This document shows, in pieces, positions 31,050 to 41,450 of a DNA stretch of 64,000 nucleotides. The stretch comes from Flectonema sp. DT1601 (Eukaryota; Euglenozoa; Diplonemea; Diplonemida; Diplonemidae): assembly GCA_964019425.1 (NCBI GenBank), contig OZ025780.1:266001-330000 (forward strand). Direction: 5' to 3'. A model generated the notes under the pieces. The model saw only the letters and a program-made list of their open reading frames with translations. It was not told the DNA's origin and did not search any database. Numbering within the stretch: position 1 is the first letter of the stretch; each line of letters starts with the position of its first letter. A program made the translations under genes and the position numbers.

Positions 31050-34000
31050 CTAAGACTTCTTTCGCCTCTTCAGCATTGCGGATGTCAAGAGAGCCATACC
31101 GTCTGCTTTAATTTTAGAAGGTGGTGTTTTCCTTGTCTTGGCTTCTTCCTCTGCCTGTATTGTTTATTATGTTTTATGAATCCTTTACTGTCTTCATCGG
31201 GTATGAAGGATACAAAGCAACACATACGATGTAAGGATTAAAGCCATTATACTCACCAGGTATAATGTTTGTTGGAGTGTCGACAGATTGTAATGATTTA
31301 CTTACCGTCACTAGACTAGTAGCTCTCTTAGTAACATTGCTTTCAACAGGCTGCGGGTTCTGTGCTGAAGGACGAAGATCGTTTCCTCCGTTAGGAAGAG
31401 TAGATTGCGGTACTGAGTCAGTGGTGATTGTGTTTGGAGTACAGCTACTCACTTGTTGATTTGTAGTAGTTGAATTAGAAATCACGTTACCGTTTGTAAT
31501 ATTCTCTTTCGTGTTGCCACTGAGTGACTTGTTGCCACTGTTGTTAAAATTGCCCTGTTGAGGGTGGCTATTCGGAAGGTTGTTTTGCACCCTCTGCGGA
31601 GCAGGGGGAGGCGCTGAATTTCCATTTTTGTTTTCACTGCTCAAGGCCACATCCCCGTCGACAAACAGGTTGAATTTTCGCCGCCTTGGCGGAGATCCCG
31701 CCAATCCTGCGGGTGCTGAATTCGGACGACCCAGTCCGCCAGATACATTACGAATCGATTGGTGTTCAACAGAATGATCCTTTCGATTATTGTAATCAAC
31801 AACAACAGTCGACTGATTACTGGCAGGTTTTGATTGGTTGTTAAGTTGGTTACTTTGTGCCGTCTGTAGATGTGAGTGATTGATTATGCCGCGTTGCTGA
31901 GGGTAATCCATCCCTAGCCTTGAGGAAGGGTTGGATATACTTCCATTCTGCTGTAGTCCGTTTTGTTGTTTAGAATAATCGATAAAACCTCCACCTTGTC
32001 TTGAGGAAGGAACAGAATTACTACCCTGCTGCGCTGAGTAACTACTAACATGAGATATTCCATTCTTCTGATGCTGTGAGTAGTCAATGATTACTGACTT
32101 ACCTGAAGTATGGTCATTACTATCGAAGGTCTGCTTAGGGTCAGCCTGGTGGCCATGTACTTGTGCCATCTGTTTGTTTGAGTAATCAATTATTGAAGGT
32201 CTTGAACTGCCCTGCTGAGATACAGAAGTTGTGTTAACTATTCCACTTTGTGGCTGTTGGTTTGAGTAATCAATTATCGAAGGTTTTGAATGATTAATTA
32301 CTCCTCCCTGTTGAGGCATCAGTTGGGGTGCAGAGGAGGTATTGTTAATACCGCCTCCCTGTTGAGTCACAGAGTGGTCAACTTTCCCATGATGGACTGT
32401 CTGTTGGTTTGAGTAATCTATAATCGAAGGCTTTGAATGATTAATTACTCCTCCCTGTTGAGTCACAGTGTGGTTATGAAGTACTTGTTGAGGTACGGAG
32501 TGGTTAACTATCCCTTGATGGGTTGTCTGTTTAACTGAGTAATCGATTATTGCAGGCTTTGAATGGTTAATTATTCTTCCCTGTTGAGGTGCAGAACTCA
32601 CTTTTGAGTGACCAACTACCTCATTTGAATAATCGATCACCGCAGGTCTTGGACAAGGTGCAGATGTTGACTTTGCAGAGTGGTCAACCACTCTTCTTTG
32701 TGGCTGTTGGTTTGAGTAATCTATAATCGAAGGCTTTGAATGATTAATTACTCCTCCCTGTTGAGGCATCTGTTGGGGTGCAGAGGAGGTGTTGTTAATA
32801 CCGCCTCCCTGTTGAGGCACAGAGTGGTCAACTTTCCCATGGAGGACTGTCTGTTGGTTTGAGTAATCTATAATCGAAGGCTTTGAATGGTTAATTACTC
32901 CTCCCTGTTGAGGCATCTGTTGGGGTGCAGAGGAGGTGTTGTTAATACCGCCTCCCTGTTGAGTCACAGAGTGATCAACTTTCCCATGGAGGACTGTCTG
33001 TTGGTTTGAGTAATCTATAATCGAAGGCTTTGAATGATTAATTACTCCTCCCTGTTGAGGCATCTGTTGGGGTGCATAGGAGGTGTTGTTAATACCGCCT
33101 CCCTGTTGAGGCACAGAGTGGTCAACTTTCCCATGATGGACTGTCTGTTGGTTTGAGTAATCTATAATCGAAGGCTTTGAATGGTTAATTACTCCTCCCT
33201 GTTGAGGCATCTGTTGGGGTGCAGAGGAGGTGTTGTTAATACCGCCTCCCTGTTGAGGCACAGAGTGGTCAACTTTCCCATGGAGGACTGTCTGTTGGTT
33301 TGAGTAATCTATAATCGAAGGCTTTGAATGATTAATTACTCCTCCCTGTTGAGTCACAGAGTGGTTGTGAAGTACTTGTTGAGGTACGGAGTGGTTAACT
33401 ATCCCTTGATGGGTTGTCTGTTTAACTGAGTAATCGATTATTGCAGGCTTTGAATGGTTAATTATTCTTCCCTGTTGAGGTGCAGAACTCACCTTTGAGT
33501 GACCAACTACCTCGTTTGAGTAGTCGATCACCACAGGTCTTGGGCAAGGTGCAGATGTTGACTTTGCAGAGTGGTCAACCACTCTACTTTGTGGCTGTTG
33601 GTTTGAGTAATCAATTATACCTCCCTCTGGTCGTGGTCCTCCTGTTGGGTTCGAATAACCATTCACAGCGTTCATTGCACCTCCCTGTTGAGATACGATG
33701 CTCTGCTGGTATCCAGATGTGTAATTAATTACCTCCGACTTTGAATGATCGATTATACTTCTGTGTGGTGGTGCGGAGTTAGAATAAGACTTTGAATGAT
33801 TAACAACACTTCCCTGTTGAGGTACGGAATGGTTTACAATCTCACGATGTGCTGTTTGTTGATTAGAATAATCAGATCTCTCATAATTAACTCCTCCTCC
33901 TCCTCCTACTCCTCCTCCTACTCCCTGTTGTATCGAGAGGGAGGCATTCCTATTTGTTAGATTGTCTACACTACCTTGTCCTTGTTGATGATTCGAGTAA

Positions 34001-36766
34001 TTAATTATACCTCCCTGTCTGGGTAGTTGTTGATTGTTTATCGGGTTTGAATGATTTATAACACCTCCTGATTGGTGTTGTCCGGGTCGGTTGTAGTTAC
34101 CAACCTGTTGCTCAATAATATTATTATTACTTGATTGATAAGAAGAAGTTGAACTGGTTGTGGAATTGTTAACATTTTGTGGTTCTGTTTTTGAATAATC
34201 GATGACTGCTTGTCCACTTCCTCTGTTGACGGAATAGTCAACAATGTCATTTGGAGGAGCTGTCTTTGGGTGATGGATATGACCATTCTGATGTGGAACA
34301 GAAGAATGAGAATATTGCTTCTCGTGAGAAGGATCAGTACTCCGAGGTCTTAATGAGTTATTATTACTACCGATGTGTTCTTCAGAAGTTGGTTTTGTTT
34401 TGATGAAGCCATCTAAGGTGGTCTGAACTTTATTCTTACTGCTATTGCTATTGCTCTGCTTTCCTGAGGCACCTTTTGACTTCTTCGCTTCAACCTTTGA
34501 AGAGAATGACGCTTGTCCTGCTTTCTCACGATTTCCGTTTCCCAATGGTAGCTGGTGACCTCGTTGGAATTCCTTAACTTCTTCAGTCCAGGTGTTCTTT
34601 TGTTCCGCACCAATACTTTTAGTGTTCAGTGCAGCTCCCAGGACAGCCAATTTTCGATTCACCATCGGCCACAGCACATCATCAGAAGTGTCCTTTGCTA
34701 AGAGATATTTTATATTGCAGCAGTTCTTTTGACCAAATCTATGGACTCGGTCTTCAGCCTGAACTAATTGACCTGGAGTCCAAAACAGTTCTGCGAATAT
34801 AACATTGCTACTCGCTGTGAGTGTTAATCCTGTACCACATGCCATAATTGAGAGTACAGCGTATTTACAACAAGTATTTGATTGAAAATCCTCAACCAAC
34901 GTGTCTCTAGATGGCCCAGATGAGCTTCCATCGAGCCGAATATGTGACCACATCCCTTCATCTGCATTGAAATCCGCTGCGTTATTGTGTGTTTCGCATA
35001 TTTTAGAAACACATTTCTCAACAGCATCTAACATATGAATATGATGTGCAAATATTAAATATTTCTCTCCTGTGGTACAACTCTCTTCAATGTATTCGCA
35101 GACGGGTTTTTGTTTTGCCTTCGATGTCGCTGTGAATAACATCATTGATGAGCTGCCTCCTCCAGTAAGGCCTGTTTGTTTTTTTTCAAACTCTCTTTGT
35201 GTCTTCCAAAGAAATAAAAGAAAGAACCCATACCGGCATTATCAATGTCGTCAAGGGATCTAAACCTGTCTTTCATCTTTTTTAGATCAGCGTCAAGAAG
35301 TTTCTTTTCTGAGTCAGTAATAGATAAATGGATTTCAGTTCTGATTTTAGCAGGCAGCTGGTCCAACACGGCATCCTTCTCTCTCCTAATCATGTTCGTT
35401 AATCTTAGTAGGTACTGTAATTCAGCTAAGTTGCTGTGACCCTTCCAATCGAGTCTTCCAAAGTGATTCTTTTTTAAATCACAGTAACGATTACCAAACA
35501 TCTGCTTATGACAGAACACGTGTTGTGGAGTTCGGATAATCGCATCGACGAGGTTGAAAAGTTCAATAGGTCTGTTGGTTGTTAGTTGTTGTTGTTGTAT
35601 TATACTGGAGGGAGTAGTTCTCCGAGAGAACAAAAAAACAATAAAACTTCAAACCTATTAAGAACAGGTGTTCCAGTTAATAGCACCAGCCTCGAGCAGT
35701 TTTTGAGAATCGGACGAAGCTTTTGTGCTCTCTGAGAGTCGTGGCTTTTAATAGCGTGAGCTTCATCAAGTATGACTACTTGTGGGTTGAGGGCATTGAG
35801 TTTTTCGGTAAAGACAGGCTTGTGAACTATGTCGTAAGACACAACAATTACCTTCCCAGTGAGGGGATCCTTTCCCTTGTCGACTACTTGTACAACTGCA
35901 GGGTCGAGGTATCTGAGAAATTTTAAAATACTCTTCTGCCACATTAATTTTATTCCACTTGGGCAGATGACTAGGGCTGGCCACTCACTGACGTAATTGC
36001 TCATAAGAGCGATGGCTTGGATTGTTTTTCCAAGTCCCATCTCATCTCCAATAAGAACACGACCTCCTCTACTGACAGCGTACTCGACACCAGCTCTTTG
36101 AAATGGCATCATGATGTTGTAAAGTGACTTTGGAATTTTACAATTATTCCAGTCGTGGGTTGGTCTTATCCTTTGAAGCTCACTCGTAACACATTTGAAA
36201 ATACACGTCGGAGGCCTAACAACGTCACAGATGTCGTGAAGGTTCTGTAGTGATTTATCAACTGCTGAAGTGTCTGAGAATTTGAACAGTCGAATACCTT
36301 CAGCAGTATCGACGTGTAGAGGAGCAACTCCCTGGATGTTTGATAAAGTATCAATTATTCTTCTTTCTTTACAATCAGCAGGAATCTTAATCATGAATAC
36401 TGGTTGTTGTACTCCAAGAATCGGATCTACATCACCATACCCAACTACTTGCGTATCAATTGGAATCTTTCCTTTTACTGTGTGGTTTCTAGTCACACCA
36501 GCATTGTGTGCTTGTCTAGTCATATCTCCAAAGCTTCCCTTCTCTCGTCCGTTGCCTGAGATGAACTCATCGACCCAAACAAAGAATCCGCATGCTCCAT
36601 CATCTTTCCATTTCTTGCATGTAAAATATTGTCTGCCCGCATTCTGATTCTGTTTCTGTGATACAGCATGACGACATGGATCACCACACTTACAGAGTGG
36701 TGCTGGTGGTCCTGCGGGGGCAGCCGCTGGGGCTGTTGAGCTTCTTGCAGTCCATGTTTTGCTCAT
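31050..36766 (-). CDS. ZRANB3/SMARCAL1-like SNF2 annealing helicase with giant repeat tail
   Basis: Four exons on -: 36766-35655, 35571-35234, 35171-31306 and 31154-31050, giving 1806 aa. All junctions are GT-AG and keep frame; introns are 83, 62 and 151 bases. Residues 25-67 form a GRF zinc finger (CKCGDPCRH...GRQYFTC...GACGFFVW). A HARP-like segment precedes the SNF2 ATPase, with Walker A DEMGLGKT at 241-248 and DEAH at 334-337. The helicase C-terminal lobe includes MACGTGLTLTASSNVIFAEL and AEDRVHRFGQ. This order is that of fork-remodelling annealing helicases. KVQTTLDGFI after the ATPase resembles a PCNA-binding PIP box. The following roughly 1000 residues are low-complexity and carry about 45 copies of a (I/V)(I/V)(D/N)(Y/H)S motif. 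The final exon is basic (LKRRKKS), probably a nuclear signal. The start is set by an AG acceptor 2 bases upstream. Confidence 0.82.
31800..34260 (-). repeat. Protein-coding imperfect repeats in helicase tail
   Basis: Within exon 3, long units of about 57 codons (for example beginning GGVINHSKPSIIDYSNQQ and passing through GKVDHSVPQQGGGINN) recur near-identically at least five times in 32270-33360. A longer block (RVVDHSAKSTSAPCPRP through NHSVPQQVLHNH) occurs twice, at about 32440-32700 and 33345-33600. The DNA is near-identical among units, so copy number is likely variable. Confidence 0.85.
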
Positions 36767-36768
36767 AC

Positions 36769-36770
36769 CT
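36769..36770 (-). promoter_or_regulatory. Candidate splice acceptor before helicase gene
   Basis: TTTTCATTTCCTCAG ends 2 bases before the chosen start codon on the - strand. Reading farther upstream adds only a Tyr/Phe run from a poly(T) tract. Confidence 0.5.
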
Positions 36771-37332
36771 GAGGAAATGAAAATGACTGAAGTTGAAAAA
36801 AAAAAAAAAAAATAATAATAAAAAAAAAAACAGTAATAAAACACAAGACACTGTGGGTTAGTTATTTAAAAAAACGCGAAAAACGACTTTTTTTTTTTTT
36901 TTTCCCCCTTCAAAATTAAAAGCGAAAACACTAATTTTTCACACATCTCAATACAATACCAGCAAGTAAATCTGATTTCTATTTGAGGGTTAGAATCAGG
37001 CGAATGGTTTACAGCACTCTGACTAAGACAATGAGGCTGTTAAACGAAATAAATATGTCAGAATCACGAGGCTTTCCTTTAACACTACGGAGGTATTAGA
37101 TTTTTAACAGATAATTGTTAACCCTGTCAAGAGAATTGGGTTCATGAATCTTGGAAGTGGAGTCGTGATAGAAACATGAGCCGAGAATTAAGAATGACCA
37201 ACACTGAAAAAAAAAGAAAAAAAAAAAAAAAAGAAAAAAACGAACAACTAAAATCTAAGTCACGGTTGTGTTTCGTAATATGTCTCAGACTGCAGCAGAA
37301 TAAAATAATAAAAAGAAAAACGAACGCTGGTA
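36771..37332 (-). other. Intergenic spacer
   Basis: A/T-rich with homopolymer runs near 36797-36830, 36889-36903 and 37206-37240. No gene seen. Confidence 0.45.
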
Positions 37333-38175
37333 CTACTCTTCCGGGGTTCTGCGACGTCTTCGATCTTCTCCACGATCGCCACTTCCGTCACGTCTGCGGC
37401 GGCGTTTTTCTTTTTTTTCCCGACGTCTATCTCTCGAGTGTTCTGAATCACTGCTGTCACCTCTTCTACGACGACTTCTAGTTGTTCTTCTTTCGAGGTA
37501 TTGTTGTTGTTGCTGCTGAAGAAGTTGCGCGTAAACTGAATCACCTCCTGCTCCGTCTTGTTTATGCACTGGCATTGCCCCGCTTCCCTTTGCCAACCCA
37601 ATCTTCAACGACTTCCCATTTAACTCTTGTCCGTTAAGCTGCAGGGCTCTGTTCTGGTCTTCTGGTGTCTGGAAATCAACAAATCCATACTTGTGTTCCC
37701 CAGAGTCAGGACCACAGATAGCCGCGTGCGTAACATTACCAGCAGATGCGAAAAAGTTTCTCAACTGTTCCAAAGTAGTATTTATAGAAAGATTGCCAAC
37801 ATACACTCCGGGTGCTTTTGCTGGGGCAGGTGCGCCAGGTACTGGCATGGCAGGAGTTGTGGTTGCTGGGTGCTCTGGAGCTCCATATCCGTGAGGAGGC
37901 GGCGGCGGGGCGCCATAACTGTGTGGAGGAGGGGCTCCATAAGGTGAAGCACCGTATCCATGTGAAGGAGGCGGATGATGATGGTGGTGTTGGTGGTGGT
38001 GATGGTGCTGATGATGGTGGTGGTGATGATGATGATGATGACTATGTAGTGCCTGTGGTACATGTGCTTGATGATGGGCATACCCATCTGCAGGTGGATA
38101 CCCATGCTGCGGTGGATGCGCTGGATGACCACCTACAGGCGGATATGCACCAGGTGGAGTGCCTCCCGGATTCAT
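37333..38175 (-). CDS. RRM protein with His tract and RS-like tail, 280 aa
   Basis: The N-terminus (1-115) is Pro/Gly/His/Tyr-rich, with repeated HGYG/SYGAPPP and a tract of more than 20 His broken only by Gln. A single RRM occupies about residues 122-195, with RNP2 VYVGNL and RNP1 KYGFVDF, the aromatic residues that stack on RNA. A short Gln run follows, then a C-terminal tail of Arg/Asp/Ser/Glu repeats (SRDRRREKKEKRRRRRDG). Poly-His plus RRM plus RS-like tail suggests a nuclear-speckle splicing regulator of the SR type, like the cyclin L encoded at 3.0 kb. Which SR protein it corresponds to cannot be said. No introns. Confidence 0.8.
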   Translation of the reverse strand: MNPGGTPPGAYPPVGGHPAHPPQHGYPPADGYAHHQAHVPQALHSHHHHHHHHHHQHHHHHQHHHHHPPPSHGYGASPYGAPPPHSYGAPPPPPHGYGAPEHPATTTPAMPVPGAPAPAKAPGVYVGNLSINTTLEQLRNFFASAGNVTHAAICGPDSGEHKYGFVDFQTPEDQNRALQLNGQELNGKSLKIGLAKGSGAMPVHKQDGAGGDSVYAQLLQQQQQQYLERRTTRSRRRRGDSSDSEHSRDRRREKKEKRRRRRDGSGDRGEDRRRRRTPEE

Positions 38176-38661
38176 TTTATTTTATTTGAACCTTTCAAAT
38201 TAATACATTAATCACTATAAAAAAATTACCTACTCGCTCCTCCACCACCGCATCCCAATTCCATTATTTCACTACAAAGCTCTGAAGAACAATAATAGTA
38301 AATGACTGGGTACTACCAAATTTCCCAAAGAAACTTTAATAAGCGAAAAGAACTTGAGAGGAATTACAAATACCGCTCTGAACACCACTTTTAAGGCAGC
38401 AAGTGCGAAACCCCCGGGTGAGTCAGAGGAACGTATCAGAAGCAACGTAACCATTCGTTTGCGCGAGTTGTCTGCACTTTGCACGAATGGTCGCGAAGTC
38501 ATTCCGATTACGAATGAAGAAACAGAAGTTGTAATGTGTCTTAGAATAGAATGCAAAAGTTTTAACATTTAAGAGTCAGAAGTTTTGTCAGCAGAACATT
38601 TCATTTTTTGTTCTTTGAGAGAGACATATAGAGGAAGAGAATTAACAAAAGAAAGAGCCAG
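38176..38661 (-). other. 3' flank of glutamine synthetase copy 1
   Basis: Most of 38340-38661 is near-identical to 41108-41450, so the tandem duplication includes the 3' UTR. Copy 2 has about 16 extra bases near 41180. No separate gene. Confidence 0.6.
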
Positions 38662-40857
38662 CTAGTTGCTATTCTTTGCTTCGGCTTCAACGGCATCCCA
38701 CCAGGCCTGTGGTTCCAGACAGCTGGTGGGTGGGCCGTCGTACTGCATGGCGGAAGTGAAGAGTCTCGCGGTGGCGAGGTACGGGTCGATGTTGGAAGCA
38801 GGACGGCGATCTTCAAAGTATCCTTTTCCGTCACGCGCTACGTCATTCCCAATGCGAAGGGAAGTGTGTCGGGTGCCAATTCCGTGTGTAAATTCCGACA
38901 GTTTCGACGTTTCGTGTGCTCCCGTCATTCTTTGGTTGTTGTCACCTCCGTAAAACTTGATATCATCCAAGAAGGTGCCAGCCATGTTCTCACATGCTCG
39001 TTTGATAGCATCCAGTCCACCGCTGACCCGCATAGCCTTCGTGCTGAAGTTCATATGGCAACCAGACCCGTTCCAGTCTCCCTTAATCGGCTTCGGGTCA
39101 TAGCAGATGTCCAGTCCGTACTTCTCAGCTATCTTCGCGTACACCCATCGTGACATGATCATGTGGTCGCCTTGTTCAATTCCAATGCAAGGACCCACTT
39201 GGTACTCCCACTGGCTGGGTGCCACTTCAGCGTTTACACCTGACAGCTTCAGACCCATCTTTAGACACGACTGATAGTGTTCCATCACTACTTCTCTACC
39301 ACATACTTGTGAACCGTTACCACAGTAGTAATCTCCTTGAGGACTTGGGAATCCGTTCTCAGGCCACATGAATGGCTTTCCGTTCTTGAAGATGAAGTAC
39401 TCTTGTTCCAATCCAAACATCGGTTCATCATCAGGGTGAGCGTCGAAGAACTCTTTCGCAATCTTACGTGTGTTGTTCTTCTCCGGAGACCCGTCTGGGT
39501 AAAAGCATTCATTCAGTATAACCTGTTAGTTATTTTATTGAGATTTTTCCTTTCGAAACCCACCAATCCCATTCAGAAATAGGACATTATAATTAGAGGG
39601 GATGATGACAAAGATTTTTAATTTGATGGAAATAATGTCAGCGAGAGTACTCTTAAAGGGACTCACAAGATCTATCTCTAATCATTATTAAACCTGACTT
39701 ATTTTACCCTTGAAGAATAACTGCACAACACTTATTTATCTCCGATTTCAATGCCATTGAACACAAGAGTACAGGCTGCAGTTGTTACGTACGAATCCCG
39801 ACACAGAAAGATCCCCGACGCATATGAAGTGGCAGGTTAGATAATATTTGGCATCCCTGGTGGCCCGCAGGGCGATTCAATTTTTTTGATTAATTCTGAT
39901 TTAAACTTTTTTGAAAGCTTTGTGTGGAATTAGAGGTTTCCCTTTTCCCTTTTTTTTTTCTTTTTCTCTTCATTTTGTAGACCCAGGTTCGATTCCCCAC
40001 GATATCACTTTTTCGGACGACCAAAAATTTGTGTTTTTCAAGTTACAAAAAACCCTGTTACTCAGGTGCTTTGTATTCGTGTTACTTCACTAGATATTAT
40101 CCACTCGACGTTGTCGTTGGTTTCCTTTAGCGTGGGACCTTCGCGCGCTGGAGAAAACCAACCGTGATGTAAGTAAACTGTGTACACGACGCGCCATCAC
40201 CTAATTTTTCATACTCAGTTAGCAGCATCCAGAGATCTTTTCCCCGGCCAAAAATAATCATACTAGACTCTCCAAAGATTTTATTGAGTAGCAAAAACAA
40301 GCCCACAAATTAACGAAACTGATAAACTAACTATCACAGGGTCCTGCTGCAACCAAAAGACTGCAGTCAACTACAAACGCTGGTTCAATTCAACGGACAA
40401 AACTAAAATAAGAAATTGGTGGTTCGTCAAGAGGTTAGGAACCATCCAACTCCGCAGATTGCGAAGCGTGTCTCCACCATCACCATTCAAGTGACTGGTG
40501 ATGGTAGATTCTTCTTACGGAACTGAGCAGAAGACTCAGAACATAAAAACACTCAAAACAACGAAGTGGACTGAGGTATGAAATTAGAACCTTTTGAAAA
40601 GATAATAATGAAAGACGACATACCTTAGCGTTATTAATAAAAGGATGATTGTACATAGCCACGGGATGAATAACAATTTCAGTATTCTTACCTCTGTGTT
40701 GCCCTGTAGAAGATCCATCAAAGTTCCACACAGGCATGTCTTCTAAAGTTACTTTATCAAAACTGACATTCGTCACGGTCTTGTATTTTGATCGGAGGTC
40801 ACTGAAGGTGTCTTTTCCACTGATCCAGACGTACTCTGCAATCCATGGTGCTGACAT
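38662..40857 (-). CDS. Glutamine synthetase type II, tandem copy 1, two exons
   Basis: Exon 1 is 40857-40624 (78 codons) and exon 2 is 39522-38662, together 364 aa, the usual length of eukaryotic GSII. The intron is 1101 bases (GTATGTCG...TAACAG), phase 0, splitting NNAK from VILNECF. Conserved elements: WNFDGSSTGQ (beta-Grasp), FGLEQEYF (metal-binding Glu), GSGCHMNFSTKAMR (glutamate/ATP site) and RPASNIDPYLATARL (C-terminal signature). It condenses ammonia and glutamate to glutamine using ATP, and acts as an octamer or decamer in the cytosol. No targeting extension. Differs from copy 2 by Asn/Ser at residue 30. Confidence 0.95.
39905..40090 (+). repeat. Dispersed element with tRNA B-box-like core, in GS intron 1 (copy 1)
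   Basis: Contains CCAGGTTCGATTCCCC, close to the RNA polymerase III B box (GGTTCGANNCC), followed by TTTTTCGGACGACCAAAAA. A related copy lies in the other GS intron (42520-42680) and a weaker one at 46735-46800. It could be the 3' half of a tRNA-derived SINE. No complete A box was identified. Confidence 0.35.
40402..40577 (+). repeat. Intron block inverted relative to the other GS copy
   Basis: This block, from AAGAAATTGGTGGTTCGTC to AACGAAGTGGACTG, is present in the copy 2 intron as its reverse complement (42858-43013), while the sequence on both sides stays co-linear. The block contains a 10-bp perfect stem ACCATCACCA / TGGTGATGGT. Confidence 0.85.
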
Positions 40858-41450
40858 GTTAAAAGGTTTTGTAGGAGTAGAAAATATCCTGTTGGAGAGG
40901 TTAGAGATTTAATTATTACACAGAGCAGACCAGCCAGTTGTTTATTAACTTGTCGAGGTCAGTGAATCCAGATGGAGGTACCCAGTCACTGTTCCGCAAC
41001 CATGAGACTCTCAGAGGCGAGATATGTGTAGTTTTTTTTGAATTACCTAAACGAAATAGAACTTCTTAAAAAAACAGGATCACCCTAGTAACAAAACCTT
41101 CCTTTTAATAATAAGCGAAAAGAACTTGAGAGGAATTACAAATACCGCTCTGAACACCACTTTTAAGGCAGCAAGTGTATCAATTCAGATACTGCGAAAC
41201 CCCCGGGTGAGTCAGAGGAACATATCAGAAGCAACGTAACCATTCGTTTGCGCGAGTTGTCTGCACTTTGCACGAATGGTCGCGAAGTCATTCCGATTAC
41301 GAATGAAGAAACAGAAGTTGTAATGTGTCTTAGAATAGAATGCAAAAGTTTTAACATTTAAGAGTCAGAAGTTTTGTCAGCAGAACATTTCATTTTTTGT
41401 TCTTTGAGAGAGATATATAGAGGAAGAGAATTAACAAAAGAAAGAGCCAG
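40858..41450 (-). other. Spacer between glutamine synthetase copies
   Basis: Holds the 5' flank of copy 1 (ATCCTGTTGGAG on +, a CCAACAG acceptor-like site on -) and the 3' flank of copy 2. Near 40950-41030 is a short dispersed repeat (GTCGAGGTCAGTGAATCC, then ACCATGAGACTCTCAGAGG) also seen in the secreted-protein array spacers. No gene. Confidence 0.5.

Noticed and set aside
31174-31305. Read-through end of the helicase tail (to 31174)
   Set aside because: A perfect GTAAGT donor at 31305 and an acceptor before 31154 join in phase to a basic C-terminal exon ending in LKRRKKS, which is more plausible.
31800-34260. CRISPR-like array from regularly spaced repeats
   Set aside because: The repeats are in frame and encode protein, the host is a eukaryote, and the spacers are not unique.
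38666-38953. Long + strand open frames over the glutamine synthetase exons
   Set aside because: They are antisense shadows of a highly conserved - strand gene with biased codon use.
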